Shown here in pieces: positions 1 through 6,923 of a stretch of 9,922 nucleotides of DNA. Under the pieces are notes generated by a model, which did no database searches, was not told the DNA's origin, and saw nothing but the letters and a program-made list of their open reading frames with translations. Position 1 is the stretch's first letter. Every line of letters begins with the position of its first letter. The DNA is from JANNXQ01 sp031425095. Its GTDB lineage: Bacteria > Verrucomicrobiota > Verrucomicrobiia > Chthoniobacterales > Chthoniobacteraceae. The position numbers and the translations under genes were made by a program. The stretch lies in assembly GCA_031425095.1 (NCBI GenBank), contig JANPIS010000169.1:1-9922 (forward strand). The letters run 5' to 3'.

Positions 1-1
1 T

Positions 2-235
2 GCTGTCATCGACTACACGAGCCTGGGGATTCCCAACAATACCGTCACCGTCGGCCAGAGCGTGGCGCTCGACCCCAGCAGCGGCAATCTGAGTACCTTG
101 CCCAACGCAATCGCGACCGTTACCGCCGCCACGGCGACCACATTCACCGTGAATTACGGCACCAGTTTCACGACCGGTCCCGGCAACGTCGTTATCATTG
201 CGCCCTTCAGTGGGTTGGTCGATCCGGCCATCACC
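2..235 (+). repeat. Beta-rich repeat module A in the giant protein (window edge)
   Basis: This protein-level module shares a TVGQSVAL segment and a closing TTFTV strand (137-151) with the modules further downstream. It lacks the clear HGL triplet, so membership is less certain than for the others. It lies directly before sequence that looks like the second half of a PA14 domain. That suggests it interrupts PA14 in the same way that later modules interrupt DUF1800, but the first half of that PA14 is outside the window. Confidence 0.45.
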
Positions 236-3200
236 ACAGCCTTTACCGTCAATTTTGAGGCGGCCAAGTATGCCAACGCTAGCATTGGCACTATGAACGT
301 GGAGGTCATCAATAAGCCGCTGAAAGAATGGTCCTCGATGGGCAATGAGCGTTACGTGCGCATCCCTGTCGTCGGCGGCACTCGGTATGACATTCAGCTC
401 GATACGTATGAGAATACTAGCTATGCTCGAGCCATTCTTTATTGGTACAGCCCCAGCCAGACGAAACAGGTCATCCCGACGGAGCGTCTGTATCCCACCT
501 CAGTGCCCCAGGCTCCGGCGGCACATGCCGGCGCGACCGAGGCAGCCGCAGTCGTCGGTTCGGCCTTCAACTATCTGGTGGGCGGAACCAATGGCAGCTC
601 GGTCACCGTCTCCGGGCTTCCCGCCGGGCTGACCTACAACGCCGGGCTCATCAGTGGCACGGCGACAACCGCAGGCGATTATCAAATCCTGCTCACGATC
701 ACGAACGGTGCGGGCACGAGTACCTCGGTCCTCAATTTGCATGTGGAAGCGCCGGCCGGCTCCATCGTGCGCGAACATTGGAACGGCGTCGCGGGAACGG
801 CAGTGGCGAATCTTTCCACGGTCATTGCGGCTGGCACATCGCCGACGGGCACGACGAACCTTAGCTCTTTGGAAGGACCGACCGACTTCGGCGACAATTA
901 TGGCGCTCGCATTCGCGGTTACCTCACCGCGCCGGCCACCGGCAATTACTACTTCTGGATCGCTGCCAGCAATGCCGCCGAGCTTTGGATTTCAAATGAT
1001 GACGAGCCTGTCAGTGCGCTCAAGCGGGCTTCGGTGGCGACTGGCAACACGACGGCACGCACGTGGAGTGGCGAAGCCAAACAGAAATCGCCGTGGCTCG
1101 CCTTGGAGGCCGGGCAGAGGTATTACGTCGAAATCCTGCACAAGGCCGGAACAGGCGCAGGCGACAACCTTGCGGTCGGCTGGCTCAAGCCGGGCGAGAT
1201 TGGCACCGCGCCGAGCGAAGTCGTGCCTGGGAATGTGCTCTCTCCGTATGTGGCACCGGCACCGGGCTCGACCCCTGGTACCCTTTACGTAGCCACGATG
1301 CTCGCGCAGAACGGCGCGGTGACCAAGGGCGTGGGAGTGGCCACTTTCCGCCTGAGCGATGATGACAATGTGGCCTACATCAAGTTTGACCGGCAGGGAT
1401 TCCTGAACCCGCCTTATAATGGCCTGACTGGAATAATGACGGATTGGCACGTGCATAACGACCCGTATCTCACCCGCCCTTCGAGCATCATGTTCGATCC
1501 GAATGCCCCGCCCGCCGACAGTGGCTTGCAGCCGGACGGCAGCTTTAAGTGGACGATACCCAACCTGGTTGGAACGATTCCCAAGGCCGAAGTCGTGGAA
1601 CTGATCAAGCAGGGTAAGGCTTACATCAATATCCATACTACGGCTTATCTGAATGGAGAAATCCGGGGCAACTTCACCTTGGCCAGCGGCACCCGCACAT
1701 TCACCCCGCCGCCGGTGCCGCCAGCGTGGACCGACGACAGCAGCACTAATGACGGAGCTTCCCGCTTCCTTGCGCAGGCTTCCTTTGGGGCCAACATCGC
1801 CGACATTACCGCTTTGAAGGCACTGGCAGCGACTGGAGCGGTTCCCGCTGCGGGGATCCCTGCCAGCCGCTACGACAAGTGGATCGACAATCAGTTCCTC
1901 GTTGGCGCTACCCAGCATCTGCCGGAAGTTCTGGCGCGTGAGTATGGGAATGTCTTCGGTCCGTTTGACGTCTCGTTGAGTTTCAACGCTTGGTGGAAGG
2001 CATCGATGACCGCCCCGGACCAGCTCCGGCAGCGCGTGGCTTTCGCGTTGAGCGAGATCCACGTGGTCTCCGGTCAGGGGCCACTGGAGGATAACGCGCG
2101 CGCCATTTCGGACTTTTACGACACGCTGGCTACCAATGCCTTCGGCAACTTCCGGGACATCGTGGTCGGCACCACCCTCACTCCGGGAATGGGTCGCTAT
2201 CTGGATATGCTCCGCAACGACAAGCCCGATATCTCGGTCGGACGCAGCCCCAATGAAAACTACGCCCGCGAGATCAAACAGCTTTTCACCATCGGACTAT
2301 ACGAGATGTGGCCGGATGGCAGCTTGAAGCTCACCTCCAAGGATGCACCGATCGATACCTACACCCAGCGGGAGATTGTCGGCCTTTCGCATGTCTTCAC
2401 CGGATGGGACTACGCGTACGACGGTGCTTACCGCACGGCGTTCGGTGCTGCGGCGGACTGGACTCGGCCGATGCGCGAGATTCCCGCCCGGCACTTCACG
2501 GGTGAGAAGCGCGTCTTGAACAACGAGGTGCTGCCGGGGCTTTCTACGGTGGGGGGCCAGCCGTTGGATCCGAATGCGACCCATATCACCACGCATTTCA
2601 ACGACCCCGCGTATCAGGCGCTCGCCGCGCAGGAACTCGCCGCCGTGCATGAGATGCTTTTCAATCATCCGAACACCGGTCCGTTCATCTGCCGCCAGCT
2701 CATTCAGCGCCTGGTGACCGCTAATCCGTCCCGGGATTACCTCTACCGTGTGGTGCAGAAGTTCAACGACAATGGGTCCGGCGTGCGCGGCGACATGAAG
2801 GCCGTGATCAAAGCCATTCTTCTGGACTACGAAGCTCGGAGCACCGCGCAATTCGCGATCCCGGCCTACGGCAAACAGCGTGAGCCCATCATGCGCGTCG
2901 CTCAAGCGGCCCGGGCGCTCCGGCCGAACAACGTGACTGGAACGTATATTCAGAATAACTCGAACCTGATCACCATCACCACGAGCACTCCGCATCTGCT
3001 TACCGATGGGGAAAGCGTCTTCCTGGAGTTCACCGATGCCACGGCGGCTGGAGCGCAACCCGCGCCGACCACTGGCTCGTACATTGTGAACGTCATCAAT
3101 TCGACTTCTTACACCATAGACGCTCCAGGCTGGATGGTCGGAACCTACAGCCAGACTGCGGGCTCCAGCGTGATGACGATCACGATGGCTGGGCACTATT

Positions 3201-4630
3201 TGCCAGGGAATAATGTCAACGTGATCCCGGCGGCGCAGGTATTGCCGGGTACAAACAAAGGACAGGCCTATTTCGACTTTACCACCGGCACGGCCAATGG
3301 CCTGGCTGGTTTCGACCAAACGGTCCAAACGGTCGCCACTTCGACTTCATACGATATTCCCAGCGCGGTCGGAAACTCGGCAACGCCGCCCAGCATCAAT
3401 GGCAATTCGTCCGGCACTACTTTCACGATCACCGCGCCGGATACTACCGCGCGCAGTGGAAGTCTGAGAATCTCGCGCTTCCCCAGTAGCTACCAGAGTA
3501 CGGGTCGGGCTGGAGTCATCACGATCGACACGTCGTATGGTGGGGCCGGTGCGTTCGGACAGCAGGCCGATCATGGACTATCCGTTGGGGACACAGTGTT
3601 CCTCAATTTCTACGGTTCGCGCGATACGACTTCCTTCAATGAAACCTCCACGGAGAACGATCTCGTTTATACCGTCGCCAGCGTTCCTGATGCGAATACC
3701 TTCACGGTCGCGGCCCGGGATGCAGCCAATGCGGCGATGAACAGCGGCAACGAGGTCATTGCTTTCCCGCTCAAGGCGCAGCCTTTGGTCCGCAATGGGA
3801 CGATTTCCGCGCGTCCCTCCACCTTTGCGATGAGCAACACGGACGGGGACCTCCAGCAGACGCCACTGAACTCGACGACGGTATTCAACTTCTTCCTGCC
3901 CGACTACAAGTACGCCGGAACGCTGGCTTCGCAGGGCATCACCACTCCGGAGTTCCAGATCACGTCAGAGACCACAGCCATGCGTCAGGCAAACTTCCTC
4001 TTCAATGGTGTTTTCAATCCTTCAGGGAGCACCACCGGGGTCAGTAGCTTTAAGTCCGGAACTCACGCGTTGGTGATGGACCTGAGCCGTTGGATGAACG
4101 GCAACGCGGCAAACCTGGGCCTCGGCGCCCCAACCAATACCGGGGTGCCGTGGACGCAGAATCAGAATATCTCCGTCCTCATCGAACAGCTTAACACGCT
4201 GCTGTTGGCCGGGCGATTGCCTCTCGCGGCCAAAGACATCATCAAGAACTTCATCGCCACGCCGATCGCATCCATCGGGACCGGCAATCCGTGCTTAGTG
4301 ACGACGACTGTTCCTCACGGGTTGAAGTCCCTCGACACGGTTCTCATCAGTGGTGTCGCGGACGGAGCATTTTCGTCGACGCTAAATAACACTAACACTA
4401 CTCGCGTCGTCACTGTGACTGGAGCCACGGATGGCACATCCACCACGTTTACGCTCCCGGTCAATTGCACGGGTTCGCCGAGTGCGTCTCCAGGACTGAC
4501 CAACGCCCATGTCTCGGTGATCCCCTACAATCAGGGTGACACGACTCCTAACGTCACAGACAAGCTCGGTCGCTTGCGCTCCATCATCCACCTTATCCTC
4601 ACCAGCCCTGATTACACCATCCAGCGATAG
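2..4630 (+). CDS. Giant secreted multidomain protein with C-terminal DUF1800 domain (5' end outside window)
   Basis: The frame is open from base 2, so the GTG at 62 is internal and the true start lies upstream; 1542 residues are visible. Domains in order: a beta-rich module (about 2-235); the C-terminal half of a PA14-like domain (about 260-498, with RYDIQLDTYEN and LYWYSPSQ); a putative Ig domain, He_PIG (about 545-755, GLPAGLTYN...ISGTAT); a complete PA14 domain (about 758-1250, GARIRGYLTAPATGNYYFWI, ELWISND, QRYYVEILHKAG); a CHRD domain (about 1276-1695, DWHVHN, AYINIHT, LNGEIRGNF); and DUF1800 (about 1735-4630). DUF1800 hallmarks are PNENYAREIKQLFTIGL from 2249, VFNFFLPDY at 3881-3907, PEFQI at 3947-3961 and a terminal SPDYTIQR. 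The DUF1800 domain is split by two beta-rich insertions, listed separately. PA14 domains often bind carbohydrate; the biochemical role of DUF1800 is unknown. A surface or periplasmic role is inferred from the domains, since the signal peptide is not visible. The DUF1501 gene follows 5 bases later, the usual partner arrangement. Confidence 0.93.
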   Translation, partial: AVIDYTSLGIPNNTVTVGQSVALDPSSGNLSTLPNAIATVTAATATTFTVNYGTSFTTGPGNVVIIAPFSGLVDPAITTAFTVNFEAAKYANASIGTMNVEVINKPLKEWSSMGNERYVRIPVVGGTRYDIQLDTYENTSYARAILYWYSPSQTKQVIPTERLYPTSVPQAPAAHAGATEAAAVVGSAFNYLVGGTNGSSVTVSGLPAGLTYNAGLISGTATTAGDYQILLTITNGAGTSTSVLNLHVEAPAGSIVREHWNGVAGTAVANLSTVIAAGTSPTGTTNLSSLEGPTDFGDNYGARIRGYLTAPATGNYYFWIAASNAAELWISNDDEPVSALKRASVATGNTTARTWSGEAKQKSPWLALEAGQRYYVEILHKAGTGAGDNLAVGWLKPGEIGTAPSEVVPGNVLSPYVAPAPGSTPGTLYVATMLAQNGAVTKGVGVATFRLSDDDNVAYIKFDRQGFLNPPYNGLTGIMTDWHVHNDPYLTRPSSIMFDPNAPPADSGLQPDGSFKWTIPNLVGTIPKAEVVELIKQGKAYINIHTTAYLNGEIRGNFTLASGTRTFTPPPVPPAWTDDSSTNDGASRFLAQASFGANIADITALKALAATGAVPAAGIPASRYDKWIDNQFLVGATQHLPEVLAREYGNVFGPFDVSLSFNAWWKASMTAPDQLRQRVAFALSEIHVVSGQGPLEDNARAISDFYDTLATNAFGNFRDIVVGTTLTPGMGRYLDMLRNDKPDISVGRSPNENYAREIKQLFTIGLYEMWPDGSLKLTSKDAPIDTYTQREIVGLSHVFTGWDYAYDGAYRTAFGAAADWTRPMREIPARHFTGEKRVLNNEVLPGLSTVGGQPLDPNATHITTHFNDPAYQALAAQELAAVHEMLFNHPNTGPFICRQLIQRLVTANPSRDYLYRVVQKFNDNGSGVRGDMKAVIKAILLDYEARSTAQFAIPAYGKQREPIMRVAQAARALRPNNVTGTYIQNNSNLITITTSTPHLLTDGESVFLEFTDATAAGAQPAPTTGSYIVNVINSTSYTIDAPGWMVGTYSQTAGSSVMTITMAGHYLPGNNVNVIPAAQVLPGTNKGQAYFDFTTGTANGLAGFDQTVQTVATSTSYDIPSAVGNSATPPSINGNSSGTTFTITAPDTTARSGSLRISRFPSSYQSTGRAGVITIDTSYGGAGAFGQQADHGLSVGDTVFLNFYGSRDTTSFNETSTENDLVYTVASVPDANTFTVAARDAANAAMNSGNEVIAFPLKAQPLVRNGTISARPSTFAMSNTDGDLQQTPLNSTTVFNFFLPDYKYAGTLASQGITTPEFQITSETTAMRQANFLFNGVFNPSGSTTGVSSFKSGTHALVMDLSRWMNGNAANLGLGAPTNTGVPWTQNQNISVLIEQLNTLLLAGRLPLAAKDIIKNFIATPIASIGTGNPCLVTTTVPHGLKSLDTVLISGVADGAFSSTLNNTNTTRVVTVTGATDGTSTTFTLPVNCTGSPSASPGLTNAHVSVIPYNQGDTTPNVTDKLGRLRSIIHLILTSPDYTIQR
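2939..3790 (+). repeat. Tandem HGL-type beta modules inserted in the DUF1800 domain
   Basis: About 280 residues rich in Thr, Ser, Asn and Gly sit between the DUF1800 segments GKQREPIMRVAQAARAL and VFNFFLPDY, where family members normally have only a short linker. At least three divergent units can be read by their opening and closing motifs. They open with HLLTDGESVFLEF (2993-3031), GHYLPGNNVNVI (from 3191) and DHGLSVGDTVFLNF (from 3569). They close with STSYTI (3101-3118), STSYDI (3341-3358), TTFTI (3416-3430) and ANTFTV (3692-3709). The pattern H-G-L-x-x-G-D-x-V followed by a T-F-T-V strand resembles beta repeats of phage and bacterial structural proteins that are often loosely annotated as E1 FCCH-like. 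The motifs are read directly; the family assignment is inference. Confidence 0.6.
4271..4530 (+). repeat. Single HGL-type beta module inserted near the DUF1800 C-terminus
   Basis: About 87 residues separate the DUF1800 helix LLLAGRLPLAAKDIIKNFI from the final segment RLRSIIHLILTSPDYTIQR; these two are normally close together in the family. The insert contains PHGLKSLDTVLISG (HGL beginning at 4316) and closes with STTFTL (4439-4456). These are the same motif pair seen in the modules at 2939-3790. The reading frame is intact across both borders, so this is an in-frame module rather than damage. Confidence 0.6.
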
Positions 4631-4635
4631 CCCGT

Positions 4636-6123
4636 ATGAGAACCGACCAAGATCCTAAACTTACGAATCGCAGAGACTTCCTCCGGCAAGCCTCCTGTGC
4701 CGCAGTCGGCTCGCTGGCGCTCAAGAGCACCATCCGGGATTTGCGCCTGATCAATTCCGCGCTCGCTGTGCAGCCGGCGTTGACCGGCTACAAGGCGCTG
4801 GTCTGCGTGTTTCTCAGTGGGGGGAATGACTCGAACAACTGGATCGTCCCGACTGATCCCACGACGTTCGCGGATTACACCTCGATCCGCGGAAATCTCG
4901 CGCTCCCGCAGTCGTCGTTGCTCCCCTTGTGGGCGAATACAGCTGGTTCGATACCCTACACCGATCCTGCCGGTCACACGTATGGCTTCCATCCCAGCTG
5001 CCCGGAACTTCAAACCCTCTTCAAGGAAGACAAGCTGGCCGTGGTTCTCAACGTGGGAACCATCGTGCGACCGACTACTCGTGCGCAATACCTCTCCGGT
5101 CTTCAAGCGTATCGGCCGCCGCAGCTATTTTCGCACAGTGATCAGGTCACGCAGTGGCAGACCTCGATTCCCGACCAACCGCCGAGCACCGGCTGGGGTG
5201 GCCGCGTTGCGGATCTCGTCAATGCCGCGGCATCGAATCCGTCGAATAGCATCTCGATGTCGGTTTCCGTCAGCGGTGCCAATACCTTCGAGATCGGAAA
5301 CTTGATCTCACAGTACCAAGTGTCCACCACCGGCGCGGTGGTCCTGACTGGAGATACGCTGATGACGAGCGGCGGTCCGCGGTCGCGTGCTTTCCAGGCG
5401 ATCGCCCGTCTTTCCGACATCAATCTGCAGCGGACGGCAGTGGCCGATGTGACCAAGAATGCGATCGCGAAGGGCGATCTGCTGAACGCCAATATTTCTG
5501 ACACGGCGCTCGATACGTATTGGAATGTTCGATTCCCCGATACCACCCTCGGCAATGAATTGAAGATGGTCGCCCGCCTGATCCAGGCGCGCGGATCGAC
5601 GAAGTTCAACATGAAGCGTCAGATCTTCTTCACCTCGGTGGGCGGTTACGACACGCATACTTCGCAGGTCTCGGTGAACGGAACCGACCAGCCAACGAGC
5701 CCGCAGGGCGCACACTACCGGCTCTTGGATGAGGTGAGTTCTTGTATGTTCGCGTTCCAGCGCGCGATGGAACAACTCGGCGAGTCGAACAATGTCACGA
5801 GCTTCACGGCCAGCGATTTTGCCCGCACTCTGCCGACCAACAGCCAGGGCAGCGATCATGGCTGGGGCGGTCATCACATCATCGTGGGTGGCGCAGGCGG
5901 CGTTACAGGCGCGGTGAAGGGCGGTCAGACTTACGGCCAACTGCCCGTGTTGGCGATCAATGGCCCGAATGACACTGGCTTGGGCCGCTGGATCCCGACC
6001 ATTGCGGTCGATCAGCATGCGGCCACGCTGGCCAAATGGTTCGGCGTGGATTCCTCCGAGATGGATGCCATTTTCCCGAACCTTGGACGCTTCGCGTCCA
6101 GAGATTTGGGCTTTATGCTCTGA
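4636..6123 (+). CDS. DUF1501 family protein, Tat-exported, alkaline phosphatase-like superfamily
   Basis: This 495-residue protein has the normal length for DUF1501. The N-terminus carries a twin-arginine motif, NRRDFLRQ (R12-R13), a short hydrophobic stretch and a possible A-L-A cleavage site near residue 44, so Tat export of a folded protein is likely. Family motifs in order are LVCVFLSGGNDSNNWIVP (GGND at 62-65), FHPSCPELQ, a HSDQ segment, GGYDTH (336-341), FTASDFARTL (from 390) and GSDHGWGGHH (405-414). The Asp and His residues in the last three fit the metal-binding pattern of alkaline phosphatase/sulfatase-like proteins, but no substrate is known for the family. The usual SDFGRT motif reads SDFART here. 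The ATG lies 5 bases after the DUF1800 stop with no clear Shine-Dalgarno sequence, which suggests translational coupling. The pairing implies a shared role in the envelope or outside the cell. Confidence 0.94.
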   Translation: MRTDQDPKLTNRRDFLRQASCAAVGSLALKSTIRDLRLINSALAVQPALTGYKALVCVFLSGGNDSNNWIVPTDPTTFADYTSIRGNLALPQSSLLPLWANTAGSIPYTDPAGHTYGFHPSCPELQTLFKEDKLAVVLNVGTIVRPTTRAQYLSGLQAYRPPQLFSHSDQVTQWQTSIPDQPPSTGWGGRVADLVNAAASNPSNSISMSVSVSGANTFEIGNLISQYQVSTTGAVVLTGDTLMTSGGPRSRAFQAIARLSDINLQRTAVADVTKNAIAKGDLLNANISDTALDTYWNVRFPDTTLGNELKMVARLIQARGSTKFNMKRQIFFTSVGGYDTHTSQVSVNGTDQPTSPQGAHYRLLDEVSSCMFAFQRAMEQLGESNNVTSFTASDFARTLPTNSQGSDHGWGGHHIIVGGAGGVTGAVKGGQTYGQLPVLAINGPNDTGLGRWIPTIAVDQHAATLAKWFGVDSSEMDAIFPNLGRFASRDLGFML

Positions 6124-6142
6124 GCGGGCAAAGAGTCCCGCT
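6123..6142 (+). other. Short hairpin at the DUF1501 stop codon
   Basis: A 6-bp perfect stem (AGCGGG pairing with CCCGCT) with an 8-base loop begins on the last base of the DUF1501 stop codon. No T-run follows, so it is not a standard intrinsic terminator. It could be a 3'-end stabiliser or chance. Confidence 0.25.
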
Positions 6143-6191
6143 GAAGAGATCATCCGGAGTTGCGCTCTTGCGATCACGTGGGGTTGGGAAT

Positions 6192-6208
6192 CGCGGAGAA
6201 CATCCGCG
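6192..6208 (+). terminator. Candidate hairpin in the 160-base gap after DUF1501
   Basis: CGCGGA pairs with TCCGCG around a 5-base GAACA loop, giving a compact GC-rich stem. It is followed by CGATCTTTGG, which has only three consecutive T. It is the best terminator-like structure between the DUF1501 gene and the next gene, but the T-tract is weak. The rest of the gap (6124-6283) shows no convincing gene, promoter or repeat. Confidence 0.25.
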
Positions 6209-6283
6209 CGATCTTTGGCTCGGAAATCTCGCGCAGCGCACGCTGGCAAAGCTCCGACGCCTGCGTCATCTTACTTTCTCCGA

Positions 6284-6862
6284 ATGAACAAGAAATTTCT
6301 CATCCCTCTTTTGGTGCTCGCGGTCGTGGTTGTCGCCACCCTCATGAAGCGACCGCCCTCCGGCGAGGCGCCCGGACCTGCGATATCGCCAACTGCTGAG
6401 ACGCAGCCAGCTCCCGCACCCGAACCTGTCCCCGAAGTGACGGCGACGGAAACGATTCTGCCTGGTGCGCTGCCACCCGGCGTTCCAATGCCACAGCCGC
6501 CGCCGTCCGCGCCGGGTGATCGTTTTCCCCGGCCATCGCTCGAAAAGTCCACCGATCCTGACTTGGATATCGCGCGCAATGACGCGGAAAACATCGGCCT
6601 GATGCTGCGAGATTTCCGGACTGTGATTGGTGAAAATCCAACCGGTACCAATGCAGAGATCATGAAAGCCGTGATGGGTGGGAACAAGAAAGGGGCGCAA
6701 CTTGGACCTCCGACAGGCATGGCGCTCAACGGCGAAGGCGAGCTCGTGGATCGGTGGGGGACAGCGGTCTTTTTCCATCAGATGTCCGGCAACGAGATGG
6801 AGATCCGCAGTGCCGGTCCTGATCGCAAGCTCTACACCAGCGACGACATTCTCACGAAGTAA
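6284..6862 (+). CDS. Small membrane-anchored protein with GspG pseudopilin-like C-terminal domain
   Basis: The protein has 192 residues from the ATG at 6284. The same frame is open further upstream, but this ATG directly precedes a membrane anchor and gives the sensible start. Residues 5-20 form one hydrophobic helix after MNKK, and residues 24-80 are a Pro/Ala/Glu-rich linker. Residues about 93-192 resemble the globular part of the type II secretion major pseudopilin GspG: a helical IARNDAENIGLMLRDF segment, then DRWGTAVFF (156-164), SAGPD (176-180) and TSDDI (185-189). In GspG the last two elements form a calcium-binding loop. The prepilin peptidase site and the F-T-L-I-E type helix start are absent, so this is unlikely to be a pilin subunit. 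An exported, membrane-tethered accessory to the upstream DUF1800/DUF1501 pair is inferred. No clear Shine-Dalgarno sequence is visible. Confidence 0.82.
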   Translation: MNKKFLIPLLVLAVVVVATLMKRPPSGEAPGPAISPTAETQPAPAPEPVPEVTATETILPGALPPGVPMPQPPPSAPGDRFPRPSLEKSTDPDLDIARNDAENIGLMLRDFRTVIGENPTGTNAEIMKAVMGGNKKGAQLGPPTGMALNGEGELVDRWGTAVFFHQMSGNEMEIRSAGPDRKLYTSDDILTK

Positions 6863-6923
6863 GGGCTCTCGGCGCGGACTGCGCGGCGTTGCTCTCCGGC
6901 GGCGAACCTGCAAGCCTTGCGGG

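Noticed and set aside
62..64. GTG at 62 as the start of the giant gene
   Set aside because: The same frame is open back to base 2 with protein sequence that continues the module, and there is no signal peptide after the GTG. The gene is truncated by the window edge.
992..2062. Long minus-strand open frame opposite the giant gene, and similar ones at 2297-3328, 5308-6249 and 6852-7880
   Set aside because: They are Arg/His/Gly-rich, show no recognisable domain and lie exactly antisense to strongly supported genes. Such frames are common shadows in GC-rich coding DNA.
3101..3358. DNA-level direct repeat (TCGACTTC at 3101 and 3341)
   Set aside because: The match is only about 8 bases plus scattered identities. 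It reflects the shared STSY protein motif of the beta modules rather than a recent DNA duplication.
2939..3790. Prophage fragment, because HGL-type repeats occur in phage structural proteins
   Set aside because: The modules are in frame inside a DUF1800 gene and no other phage gene is present in the window.
6678..6923. Upstream start for the aldehyde dehydrogenase at 6678
   Set aside because: It would overlap the last 185 bases of the small membrane protein and add Arg-rich sequence unlike any aldehyde dehydrogenase N-terminus. The ATG at 6924 gives the family-like leader.
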